41,161 bases of DNA from Candidatus Azambacteria bacterium (GCA_027048495.1 JALTWS010000033.1:1-41161); one strand, 5' to 3'. Counted from the first letter of the stretch, positions 1-8,362 are shown. Notes: generated by a model not told the origin, from the letters alone. Numbers and translations are program-made.

Positions 1-8
1 GGGTGGGA

Positions 9-43
9 AGCGGCTCGCCCCGCTCGCTGCGGGGCGAGCCGCT
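9..43. repeat. GC-rich perfect hairpin (15-bp stem, 5-nt loop)
   Basis: agcggctcgccccgc-tcgct-gcggggcgagccgct. Confidence 0.8.
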
Positions 44-114
44 GGGCGGGATTATTCAAAATCCGCTTGCGGATTTTGTTCAAAGAAAGTTCGAACCTCG
101 TCCAGAAAGCACCG

Positions 115-160
115 CCAAATAAAAAAACCCTGCAATTGTTTTGCAGGGTTTTTTATTTGG
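115..160. terminator. Long inverted repeat, probable terminator for tRNA-Ser; overlaps the CCA end
   Basis: ccaaataaaaaaaccctgcaa / ttgcagggttttttatttgg, one bulged base. Confidence 0.75.
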
Positions 161-247
161 CGGAAGGGGCGGGATTCGAACCCGCGGTACGCTTGCACGT
201 ACGCTCGCTCTCCAAGCGAGTGCCTTCGACCGCTCAGCCACCCTTCC
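158..247 (-). tRNA. tRNA-Ser (anticodon GGA), type II with long variable arm, CCA encoded
   Basis: Reverse complement GGAAGGG...CTCGC-TTGGAGA-GCGAG...GCGGG-TTCGAAT-CCCGC-CCCTTCC-G-CCA; 7-bp acceptor stem, 5-bp anticodon stem, T-loop TTCGAAT, long variable arm. Confidence 0.97.
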
Positions 248-279
248 TTTTGTTTTTCTCTTTTTTTCTCTTTTTATTT

Positions 280-885
280 TTAAATAGATTTATACACCAA
301 AAGAGAAATCAATGCAAAAACAATCGCAACATACAAAATGTATTCTGCTACAATAACCAAAAAATAATACCCGGGAAACAAAGCATACAAAAACAAAAGT
401 CCAATTCCCAAAGATTGTAAAATCATCTTTATTTTCCCGCTTGTGTGCGCCTGTACTACTATGTTTTTGAACCTTTTTTTGTAGTATGCCACTATTATCA
501 GCAAAAGCTCTACCAAAATAATGCCAAAAGCAACAAATGTTCCTATGTATTTTACTATCAAAATCACAGCTACCGAACTGATGAGCATTTTGTCCGCCAA
601 AGGATCAAAAAGCTTTCCCCAATCTGTTATTTTATTTTGTGTCCTTGCAAGCGCGCCGTCCAAAGCGTCGGAAAACGCTGAAATAAAAAACAAAAAAAGA
701 CCTAAAACATATTGCTCAGAAACCAAAAGCAAAATAATAAAAGGAATGGTCAGAAACCTAAAAATGGTAAGCTGGTTTGGAGTTGTCCATTTTGGCAAAA
801 TTTTCAAAAAAGTATTTGCCAAAAATTTGTCTGATTTTGTTATTTTTTCCGATTTTTGATAATGTTCAGAATCTAAACCTATCAT
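280..885 (-). CDS. pgsA: CDP-alcohol phosphatidyltransferase (PgsA-like)
   Basis: CDP-alcohol phosphotransferase signature DALDGALARTQNKITDWGKLFDPLADK; several TM segments. Confidence 0.85.
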   Translation of the reverse strand: MIGLDSEHYQKSEKITKSDKFLANTFLKILPKWTTPNQLTIFRFLTIPFIILLLVSEQYVLGLFLFFISAFSDALDGALARTQNKITDWGKLFDPLADKMLISSVAVILIVKYIGTFVAFGIILVELLLIIVAYYKKRFKNIVVQAHTSGKIKMILQSLGIGLLFLYALFPGYYFLVIVAEYILYVAIVFALISLLVYKSI

Positions 886-907
886 TTAAAAAAATTAAAT
901 TTAAATG

Positions 908-1810
908 TTATTTTGCCATATCCATAAGAGCTTTTATTCTTTCTTCAACTGGAGGATGAGTCATAAAAAGCTTTCCCAACTTTGCTTTGAAGCCTCTTTC
1001 TCTGAATGGATTTGAAATATACATATGAGCTGTTGCATGGTTTGCCCTTTTTAACTCACCCGGATAACTTGATATTTTTTTAAGAGCAGAAGCCAATCCA
1101 TCTGGATATCTTGTCATCAAAGCTCCGGAGGCATCTGCTAAAAACTCCCTTTTTCTTGATATTGCAAGCTGGATTAGGCTTGCTGCAATTGGAGCTAAAA
1201 TGGCAAGTATAATGCCAACAACAAATAAAATAAGCTGAAGCCTTGCGTCCCCTTCCCTTCTGCTCCCTCCTGAAAACCACAAAGACCTTAAAAAGAAATC
1301 AGACAAAATAGCAACAAACCCAACCAAAACAACCGCTATGGTAGAGACCAAAATATCTCTATTTTTAATATGTGAAAGCTCATGCGCCAAAACTCCCTCC
1401 AGTTCTGTTTTGTCCAGCCTTTCCAAAAGCCCAGAAGTTACAGCAACAGCAGAATGCTCAGGATCTCTTCCTGTTGCAAAAGCGTTTGGCGCAGGATCGT
1501 CTATAATATAAAGCTTTGGCATTGGAAGTCCGGTTGCTATAGTTAAATTTTCCACTATGTTGTAAACCTCTTTGTGAGTGTTTTTGTCCATCGGCTTTGC
1601 GCCAGACATTTTTATTACAAGCTTATCAGAGTTCCAATAAGAAAAAATATTCATAAAAATTGCAAGAGCAACTCCAATATACAAAATCAACGCATTGCCA
1701 AAAACATAAGAAAACACCCAAGAGACTAAAATAACAAAAGCAAAAAACAGGATCATAATAATCCATGTTTTTCTTATGTTTGCCGCTTCGTATTTGTATG
1801 CTGTTGCCAT
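908..1810 (-). CDS. htpX: Protease HtpX-like zinc metalloprotease (M48)
   Basis: HELSHIKNRD zinc motif, N-terminal TM pair, ATGRDPEHSAVAVTSGLL. Confidence 0.95.
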   Translation of the reverse strand: MATAYKYEAANIRKTWIIMILFFAFVILVSWVFSYVFGNALILYIGVALAIFMNIFSYWNSDKLVIKMSGAKPMDKNTHKEVYNIVENLTIATGLPMPKLYIIDDPAPNAFATGRDPEHSAVAVTSGLLERLDKTELEGVLAHELSHIKNRDILVSTIAVVLVGFVAILSDFFLRSLWFSGGSRREGDARLQLILFVVGIILAILAPIAASLIQLAISRKREFLADASGALMTRYPDGLASALKKISSYPGELKRANHATAHMYISNPFRERGFKAKLGKLFMTHPPVEERIKALMDMAK

Positions 1811-1823
1811 TTTTTATATAAAT

Positions 1824-2450
1824 TTAAAAGCTAACCTTAACCGGCTCTTTTGCTTCTTCTTCTTGGAGTTCAAAAAATTCTTCTTCTTTGAAATTAAACA
1901 TTTTTGCCATTATATTTGAGGGAAACATTTGAATGGCATTGTTAAGCTCTTTGACATTTGAGTTGTAAAACCTCCTTGCCGCCTGAATTTTGTTTTCCGT
2001 GTCTGTAAGTTCTCTTTGAAGCTCCAAAAAGTTTTCGTTTGCTTTTAAGTCCGGATAGTTTTCTGAAACAGCAAAAAGGCTTTTTAACGCATCGGTCAGC
2101 ATGTTTTCTGCCTCTTGATGCTCGCCAACGCTTTGCGCCCCCATTGCTTTTGTCCTTGCCTCTGTTACTTTTTGCAAAACTCCCCTTTCGTGCTGCATAT
2201 ACCCTTTTACAGCTTCAATAAGGTTTGGAATTAAGTCGTATCTTCTTTTTAGCTGGACATCAATGTCGCTCCATGCATCTTTTACATTGTTTTTAAGACG
2301 CACAAAAGCGTTGTACATTGCTATTAACCAAAATACAAAAACTATTGCAATAGCAATGCCGTTTAGCTTCCAGTCTATCACATCAAAAAGCCCGGAAACT
2401 AAAAGGACTATTATAATAATCCCAAAAAGATAATTCCAAAAATTGCTCAT
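1824..2450 (-). CDS. lemA: LemA family protein
   Basis: N-terminal TM, YNAFVRLKNNVKDAWSDIDVQLKRRYDLIPNLIEAVKGY; adjacent to htpX, a common pairing. Confidence 0.95.
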   Translation of the reverse strand: MSNFWNYLFGIIIIVLLVSGLFDVIDWKLNGIAIAIVFVFWLIAMYNAFVRLKNNVKDAWSDIDVQLKRRYDLIPNLIEAVKGYMQHERGVLQKVTEARTKAMGAQSVGEHQEAENMLTDALKSLFAVSENYPDLKANENFLELQRELTDTENKIQAARRFYNSNVKELNNAIQMFPSNIMAKMFNFKEEEFFELQEEEAKEPVKVSF

Positions 2451-2534
2451 AATTTTTCAAACTAATTATAAATTAACATTATTAATAATAGCAATAAATT
2501 ATATAAATATCAATAAATATAGTGACAATAAAAT

Positions 2535-2984
2535 TTAATATGATTTATCCATAGCAATCATATTTAACTTTTTTTTAATTTTTTCTGCTATATCTTTTAA
2601 AGCGTTTTGTTTATCTTTTGAGCTATAATCTTTTTTTAAATGCAAATTATTCTGGTGCGCAACAATATTTTTACCATAAACATGAACATGAAAATGCCTA
2701 ATATCCTGCATTTTTTCTCCACTAACATGGTGTATTATAATGCCATCATAATTAAAAATATTTTTTAATGCTTTGGATATCTTTTTTGATACAATCATTA
2801 TATCACTTAAAACTTCGTCATTAATATCTTCTATATCATTAAAATGTTTTTTTGGAATAATAATTGTATGCCCTTCAGAAAAAGGCTCTATGTCTAAAAA
2901 TGCCAAAATGTTGTCATTTTCAAAAACCTTATAATTTTGCAATTCATTATTTGAAATTTTACAAAATACATCTTTTTTTTTCAT
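2535..2984 (-). CDS. HIT family protein
   Basis: HTIIIPKKHF and HFHVHVYG histidine triad. Confidence 0.9.
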   Translation of the reverse strand: MKKKDVFCKISNNELQNYKVFENDNILAFLDIEPFSEGHTIIIPKKHFNDIEDINDEVLSDIMIVSKKISKALKNIFNYDGIIIHHVSGEKMQDIRHFHVHVYGKNIVAHQNNLHLKKDYSSKDKQNALKDIAEKIKKKLNMIAMDKSY

Positions 2985-3005
2985 ATATATAAAATTAAAT
3001 TAAAA

Positions 3006-3038
3006 AAAAGCGATATTATGTTAAATAATACCGCTTTT
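3006..3038. terminator. Hairpin downstream of the queC-like gene
   Basis: aaaagcgatattat-gttaa-ataataccgctttt, one mismatch. Confidence 0.5.
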
Positions 3039-3055
3039 AAAATATTAGTCAAAGG

Positions 3056-3727
3056 TTAAATAGCTATTTTTCTTTTAACAGCTTTAAAAAGAGCTATTTC
3101 TCTAAGTTTACATTGATCACACTTACCACATGGGTCATCATCGCCCACAGAACAACTGTATGTCTTGTTCATTTCTACTCCCAAATCAACGCCAATATCA
3201 ATAACTTGCGATTTAGACATATACAAAAATGGGGTTTTTACTTTACAACTAACTCCATAGTTAATTTCAGATAAAGAATTAATAGTGCCTAAATATTTAA
3301 TTATTTTGTCTGGCGAATCACCCCCTAAATCGTCTTTATGTATTGCCCAATATATTTCTGATATGTTATGTGAAATAGCATACATCATAGAAGACATATG
3401 CATTATTTCAACACTCATTGGAGATGCTTGCTGGTATTCCGGAATACAACCACCAAGTTTACCTCCTATAGAAAACCTCATATTTCCTATATCATTAACA
3501 AGTACATCGAGATTAGACACATCAAGTATTATATGATCAAGAGATTTACTTCTAGCAAATTCTTTTGCGCAAAAAACTTCTTTAAAATTTGAAAAAATCT
3601 TATTATTACTTAAAAATGTTAATGCTTTAACATTAAATCCCTGGTTTAAAAGATAAGTAGCGCACGTAATAGAATCAATGCCACCAGATAATAATACCAG
3701 TACATCCTTACAAAATTTCGTAGTCAT
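3056..3727 (-). CDS. queC: QueC-like 7-cyano-7-deazaguanine synthase family protein (start set at ATG 3727)
   Basis: PP-loop LLSGGIDSITC; C-terminal CSVGDDDPCGKCDQC matches the QueC zinc-site pattern; SD aaaggagg 9 nt before the ATG. Confidence 0.8.
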   Translation of the reverse strand: MTTKFCKDVLVLLSGGIDSITCATYLLNQGFNVKALTFLSNNKIFSNFKEVFCAKEFARSKSLDHIILDVSNLDVLVNDIGNMRFSIGGKLGGCIPEYQQASPMSVEIMHMSSMMYAISHNISEIYWAIHKDDLGGDSPDKIIKYLGTINSLSEINYGVSCKVKTPFLYMSKSQVIDIGVDLGVEMNKTYSCSVGDDDPCGKCDQCKLREIALFKAVKRKIAI

Positions 3728-3882
3728 GACAAGCAACCTCCTTTAAGAATTATTAATTTATAAAAGAACATAACTATCATTGCAAAAAAAAATAATAAAT
3801 TAATTATAATTAATAATCAATATTTACAAAAAGCAAAAAATATTTTACTTTTATATTAACCGGCTTTGAAGGAGGAAAAATT

Positions 3883-4218
3883 ATGAAGGTTGGAGAATTT
3901 TCTATATTTTTTCACCACAAAACAAAGCCACAGGAAGCGGCTCTTTTGTTAAGTAACTTTTTGAACCACTACTTCAAATATGAAAAGCCTGTAATTATAT
4001 CCTTAAGCTCAATTGAAAAAATTCCAAAAGGAGAGTTCGGGCAAGGATATGAATGCAAAATTAGATCTTTGCCAGAGTCAATAAACGACATTAGAAAATC
4101 TGTAATAAGGTACTTTATGGGGGAAGGCATGATAGCGTCAAAAAAAGGCAAAGTATCAAAAGTATCAGGAATTGTTTATAAAACAACTCATAAAAACAAT
4201 ACACACAAAGAAACTTAA
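3883..4218 (+). CDS. Hypothetical protein, 111 aa
   Basis: ORF with SD aaggaggaaaaattATG and terminator at the stop. Confidence 0.75.
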   Translation: MKVGEFSIFFHHKTKPQEAALLLSNFLNHYFKYEKPVIISLSSIEKIPKGEFGQGYECKIRSLPESINDIRKSVIRYFMGEGMIASKKGKVSKVSGIVYKTTHKNNTHKET

Positions 4219-4251
4219 ATGCTCTTGCAAGGAAAAGTCCGCAAGAGCATT
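4218..4251. terminator. Bidirectional terminator
   Basis: aatgctcttgc...gcaagagcatt followed by T-run. Confidence 0.75.
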
Positions 4252-4579
4252 ATTTTTTGTCTTTGAACACTATAGTATTTAGATGATAAATATTTCCATT
4301 TTCCTCTTTTATCTTGATTTCCATCAAGTAAGATCCTTTTGGAGCAGGTAAAGTTTCTGCTTCTCCTGTTTTTGGGTTAAAAAGCGCATAATGAGTAAGA
4401 CATTTTAATTTGCAATTTTCCATAGTTAAAGGGCCCCCTGCATGGGTGCAGTAGTCCAAAAATGCATGAAACTCACCATCTATTTTTACTAAAACGGCTG
4501 ATCTTCCTTTATATTTAAATTTTTTCAGTTCCCCGTCTTTTAAATCCGAAGTTTTTGCTATGAATATTTCCCGAGGCAT
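4250..4579 (-). CDS. Rieske [2Fe-2S] ferredoxin-like protein
   Basis: CTHAGGP...CLTHYALF (CxH...CxxH). Confidence 0.88.
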   Translation of the reverse strand: MPREIFIAKTSDLKDGELKKFKYKGRSAVLVKIDGEFHAFLDYCTHAGGPLTMENCKLKCLTHYALFNPKTGEAETLPAPKGSYLMEIKIKEENGNIYHLNTIVFKDKK

Positions 4580-4599
4580 TTTAATATGTGATCTCCTTT

Positions 4600-4698
4600 A
4601 ATACTTTTAAAAAACCATTTCCGTCGTGTTAACGGAAGCGCAGATTTTGACTTGTCAAAATTGTGAGCGCACAGAGAAAATGGTTTTTTAAAAGTATT
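4600..4698. repeat. Structured palindromic element A (21-bp perfect arms, 57-nt structured core)
   Basis: 4600-4620 aatacttttaaaaaaccattt is the exact reverse complement of 4678-4698; core has attttgac/gtcaaaat and gcgc/gcgc sub-stems. Confidence 0.9.
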
Positions 4699-4716
4699 TA
4701 AATTAGGGTTTAAATT

Positions 4717-4989
4717 TTACGGAAAAATAACATTTCCATCCTCATCTTCCAATATGATCGCTTTGACAGGACAAGACTGAGCAGAAAGCAAAATGGTTTC
4801 GTCATCCAAATTTGTTGCGGCGATTTCTGATCTGTCCGCTTTGTGTTGCTCTTTTTTGCCATCTTTTAAAAGTATTACCGCTTTGTTTTCATCATCCAAC
4901 TCAAAAAGCTCCGGAGTGATAACAACACAAGAAGCCGCACCAATACACAAGTCTCTATCTACTATTATTTTTTTTATCTTTTTTGCCAT
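4717..4989 (-). CDS. Single-cluster ferredoxin
   Basis: VDRDLCIGAASCVVITPELFELDDENKAVI...SAQSCPVKAI. Confidence 0.88.
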   Translation of the reverse strand: MAKKIKKIIVDRDLCIGAASCVVITPELFELDDENKAVILLKDGKKEQHKADRSEIAATNLDDETILLSAQSCPVKAIILEDEDGNVIFP

Positions 4990-5019
4990 TTTTTTGAATT
5001 TAATTTTACCAGTTACATT

Positions 5020-5682
5020 CTACCCAAAATACTTTTCCTTGTAAAATCTCAATAGCTGTTCTGCTTCCGGAATACATGTTGGATCTCCCGTTCCCACTTT
5101 TGTCTTTTTTTGAAGCTCTTCAAAAGTATGCGCACCTTCAAGGACCGCCTCTTCAATGTCATGATCAGTTACATTCAAAACCTTATCTATTACTTTTTTC
5201 CCTTCCACTCTTATTCTATCGTTCTGCCCAGTTCTTCTGAAATAATCATTTATTGCGCTTTGCAAAGCTTTGTCTCCCAAAACAGAACAGTGAATTTTTC
5301 TGTTTGGAAGCCCGCCAAGACGTTCCATAATATCCTGCGGTTTTATTTTCAAAGCATCTTCTATTTTCATACCTCCGTTTTCCAAAAGCATAACAGAAAG
5401 CATAGAGGTTGAAGCAATAGCAGATGCGCAACCAAATGTCTGCCATTTTGCATCTTTTATTCTTTCTGTTTTTTCGTCTATCAAAAGCCAGATTTTCATC
5501 ATATCTCCACAGGCAGCAGAACCCACCATACCCAAGGCGTTGTACTTCATCTTCCCTTCCATATCTGTTGTTAGAAAGTTTCTTGGGTTAAAAAAGTGGT
5601 CTTTTACCCTTTCTGTGTAAACCCAGTTTTCTTTTTTGTCGCGTGAAACAACATCTGATTTTTGTCTTTTTGTGTTTTTCAT
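5020..5682 (-). CDS. iscU: NifU/IscU-like Fe-S scaffold with C-terminal BFD-like region (start set at ATG 5682)
   Basis: IscU core with conserved cysteines (GSAACGDMM, FGCASAIASTSM, HCSVLGDKAL); C-terminal VTDHDIEEAVLEGAHTFEELQKKTKVGTGDPTC. Confidence 0.9.
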   Translation of the reverse strand: MKNTKRQKSDVVSRDKKENWVYTERVKDHFFNPRNFLTTDMEGKMKYNALGMVGSAACGDMMKIWLLIDEKTERIKDAKWQTFGCASAIASTSMLSVMLLENGGMKIEDALKIKPQDIMERLGGLPNRKIHCSVLGDKALQSAINDYFRRTGQNDRIRVEGKKVIDKVLNVTDHDIEEAVLEGAHTFEELQKKTKVGTGDPTCIPEAEQLLRFYKEKYFG

Positions 5683-5705
5683 GTTTTTAAGTACCCAAAA
5701 CAACT

Positions 5706-5838
5706 CTGAAGTTCATTAAAAGAACCAGCCTTGGCTTGCTCCAGCGACAAACCAGGCTTTAGCGCTCAGCGCAAAATTTTGCCTTCGGCAAAAACTAAGC
5801 TTTTGCCGCTTCTGCGATATTCTTTTAATGAACTTCAG
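5706..5838. repeat. Structured palindromic element B (19-bp perfect arms)
   Basis: 5706-5724 ctgaagttcattaaaagaa is the exact reverse complement of 5820-5838; internal ttttgcc-ttc-ggcaaaa hairpin. Confidence 0.9.
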
Positions 5839-5871
5839 GGTTATCTAAATTATTAAATTATATATCTTTAC

Positions 5872-6015
5872 AAATCCGAATGATTGTTTAAAGAATATCT
5901 CGGAGGCGAGCCAGCTTGGTCTTTGGCTTTTAGCCAAAGTAGTGAGCCGAGAATTAAGTCCCGCCGAGCCGCTGGAGCGAGGCGAGGACGGTTCTTTAAA
6001 CAATTATTCGGACTT
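5872..6015. repeat. Structured palindromic element C (24-bp arms, 22/24)
   Basis: aaatccgaatgattgtttaaagaa versus reverse complement of ttctttaaacaattattcggactt; internal ctttggcttttagccaaag hairpin. Confidence 0.88.
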
Positions 6016-6028
6016 GTATTAAACCAAC

Positions 6029-7261
6029 TTACTTATACTCATTTAAAACCTTCTCTATTTTTTTCATATCAACCTTTGTCGGCGAAATTTTCCTTAAATC
6101 TTCTACCACTTTTGGCAAAGTTTCTAAAACATAGTCAATATCTTCTTCTGTTGTGTATCTTCCCAAAGCAAACCTTAAACTTCCGTGCGCCGCTTCATAC
6201 GGCAAGCCGATTGCCAAAATAACATGAGAAGGATCCAAGCTTGCAGATGTGCAGGCAGATCCGGTAGATGTATATATTCCATAATTGTCCAAATGCAATA
6301 TAAGCGCCTCACCTTCAATGTCTAAAATCGTAATGTTCACATTGTTAGGAAGCCTTTTTTCCGGGTGTCCGTTCAAAAATGTTTTTGGTATGCTTTTTAA
6401 TATTCCGTCTTTTAATTTATCTGCAAGTTTTTTTACTCTTTCTGACTCCTCTTTTTTTTCTTCTTCTGCAATTTCAAGCGCCTTTGCAAGCCCAACAATT
6501 CCGGCAATGTTTTCTGTTCCTGATCTTAAATTTTTCTCCTGTCCGCCACCATAAACCAAAGGCTCAATCCTTACATGGTTTGCAATATATAATATCCCGA
6601 TACCTTTTGGACCGTAAACCTTACTTCCGTTTAAAGTAAGCATATCTACTCCAAGTTTTTTTATATCAAGGTCAAGGTACCCTGCCGCTTGGCATGCATC
6701 GGTATGAAAATAAGGAAAACTTGTTTTTTTATCTTTTTTGAACTTTTTTATAACCTCTGCTATTTCTGAAATTGGCTCTACTGTTCCTATCTCATTGTTT
6801 GCATACATAACAGAAACCAAAACAGTATCTTCGCGCAAAGCATTTTTGACATCTTCTGGATTTACCATTCCGTACCTATCCACTGGCAAATAAGTAACTT
6901 CAAAACCTTCTTTTTCCAGCTTCTCACAAGGATGCAAAACTGCATGATGCTCTATTTGAGTGGTTATAATATGCTTCATTTTGCCACCTGATTGCGGTCC
7001 ATGTTTTCTTGCAGAACCCAAAACAGCCAGATTGTCAGACTCTGTTCCTCCAGATGTAAATATTATCTCGTCAGGACGCACCCCACCTAATATTTTTGCT
7101 ATCCTTTCCCTTGCCTCGTCAATTACCATTTTTGACTCATGCCCAATTTTGTACATACTGGAAGGGTTTCCGTAATGCTCCGAAAAATACGGCAACATCG
7201 CCTCCACCACTCGTGGATCTGTTTTTGTTGTTGCCGCATTGTCTAAATATACTTCTTTCAT
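6029..7261 (-). CDS. iscS: Cysteine desulfurase IscS/NifS family
   Basis: LDNAATTKTDPRV, IEHHAVLH, TDACQAAGY, SGTENIAG, GSACTSASLDPSHV. Confidence 0.97.
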   Translation of the reverse strand: MKEVYLDNAATTKTDPRVVEAMLPYFSEHYGNPSSMYKIGHESKMVIDEARERIAKILGGVRPDEIIFTSGGTESDNLAVLGSARKHGPQSGGKMKHIITTQIEHHAVLHPCEKLEKEGFEVTYLPVDRYGMVNPEDVKNALREDTVLVSVMYANNEIGTVEPISEIAEVIKKFKKDKKTSFPYFHTDACQAAGYLDLDIKKLGVDMLTLNGSKVYGPKGIGILYIANHVRIEPLVYGGGQEKNLRSGTENIAGIVGLAKALEIAEEEKKEESERVKKLADKLKDGILKSIPKTFLNGHPEKRLPNNVNITILDIEGEALILHLDNYGIYTSTGSACTSASLDPSHVILAIGLPYEAAHGSLRFALGRYTTEEDIDYVLETLPKVVEDLRKISPTKVDMKKIEKVLNEYK

Positions 7262-7288
7262 ATTTTATTATTTACCTACAATCCCAAA

Positions 7289-7353
7289 CATTGTTAAAAA
7301 AACCAGCCTTAGCTTGCCGCTGGAAGCAAGGAGAGGTCGATTCTTTAAACAAC
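7289..7353. repeat. Palindromic element D (degenerate arms; right half resembles element C)
   Basis: cattgttaaaaaaacc...attctttaaacaac; gccgctggaagcaaggagaggtcgattctttaaacaa resembles gccgctggagcgaggcgaggacggttctttaaacaa in element C. Confidence 0.7.
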
Positions 7354-7369
7354 ATCATAACTTGCTAAA

Positions 7370-7765
7370 TTACAAAATATCAGCCAATTTAATTGAACTT
7401 AATGTTTTGTCTACACTGTCTTTTAAAGACTTCCAAACTACTTTGGTTTTGCAGTTGTGTTCTTTTTTGCACTTTTCTCCAGCAAGGCATTTTACTGGAG
7501 CAGTCTTTCCTTCAAATATACATACAATCTCAGACACTGCTATTTTTTTTGGATCTTTTGCCATAAAATACCCTCCGTTTCTTCCAGATTTTGATTTTAA
7601 AATTTTATGCTTTTTAAGAAGTGAAACTATTTCTTCCAAATATCCATAAGATATGCCTTCATTTTTTGAAACTTCCGCCAAGGAAACAACATCCTTTCTT
7701 GAAGATGCAATGTATGCAAGAAGCCTTAAGGCATATTGGCTTTTTGTGGAAACCTTCAAAAACAT
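7370..7765 (-). CDS. iscR: Rrf2-family regulator, IscR-like
   Basis: Winged HTH Rrf2 pattern; CLAGEKCKKEHNC (C-x5-C-x5-C) equals the IscR cluster-ligand spacing; upstream of iscS. Confidence 0.92.
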   Translation of the reverse strand: MFLKVSTKSQYALRLLAYIASSRKDVVSLAEVSKNEGISYGYLEEIVSLLKKHKILKSKSGRNGGYFMAKDPKKIAVSEIVCIFEGKTAPVKCLAGEKCKKEHNCKTKVVWKSLKDSVDKTLSSIKLADIL

Positions 7766-7896
7766 AATTTAAAAATTCCAAGCTATCAACTGTGAGTTTA
7801 CTACAAGCATTCAAAAAAGTCAACATTAAATTGCGATTTTTTAAAAAATAGACTATAAATAAAATATAGCTCTTTTAAAAACAAAAGAGGGTTGGT

Positions 7897-8358
7897 ATGA
7901 GCAAGAAAAACTGCCGATTTACAGAACACCATCTTGTTCCACGCTCAAGAGGAGGATCAAACCATCCAGAAAATATAGTTCTGTTGCCTTGGAAAATGCA
8001 CAAGGCATACCACAAAATATTCGGCAACAAAACAATTGATGAAGCGGTGACATACCTAGACCAATTCAAAGAACAAGAGCTTAATGTTTATATAATGTAT
8101 ATAATCATATTAAAGTTAATGTTCTCCAACCAGTTTTTTTTGTTTTTTGTTTTTTTAAACATAAGCCATGAATACGGAGTGTTGTTTGGCAACAGAACAA
8201 TTGAAGAAGCAAAAAAATTCCTTCTTGAATGGAAAGAAGGATACAGAAAAAAGATAAGAAACAACGCAAGAATCAAAAATATAAAAAGAGCCGATCCGGC
8301 AAAAAAACTATCTCAAAGAAAAAAAAGAATAACAAAAAGATTAAACTCAGCAACTTAA
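7897..8358 (+). CDS. HNH-like protein with internal partial duplication
   Basis: EHHLVPRSRGGSNHPENIVLLPWKMHKAYHKIFGNKTIDEA plus a second FGNRTIEEAKKFL unit; SD-like agaggg upstream. Confidence 0.75.
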   Translation: MSKKNCRFTEHHLVPRSRGGSNHPENIVLLPWKMHKAYHKIFGNKTIDEAVTYLDQFKEQELNVYIMYIIILKLMFSNQFFLFFVFLNISHEYGVLFGNRTIEEAKKFLLEWKEGYRKKIRNNARIKNIKRADPAKKLSQRKKRITKRLNSAT

Positions 8359-8362
8359 ACTA

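Noticed and set aside
80-115. Second partial tRNA suggested by 'gttcgaacctc'
   Set aside because: Flanks do not form a T-arm or acceptor stem on either strand.
67-420. 117-aa plus-strand ORF
   Set aside because: Runs antisense through tRNA-Ser and into the antisense of pgsA; no start signal; spurious.
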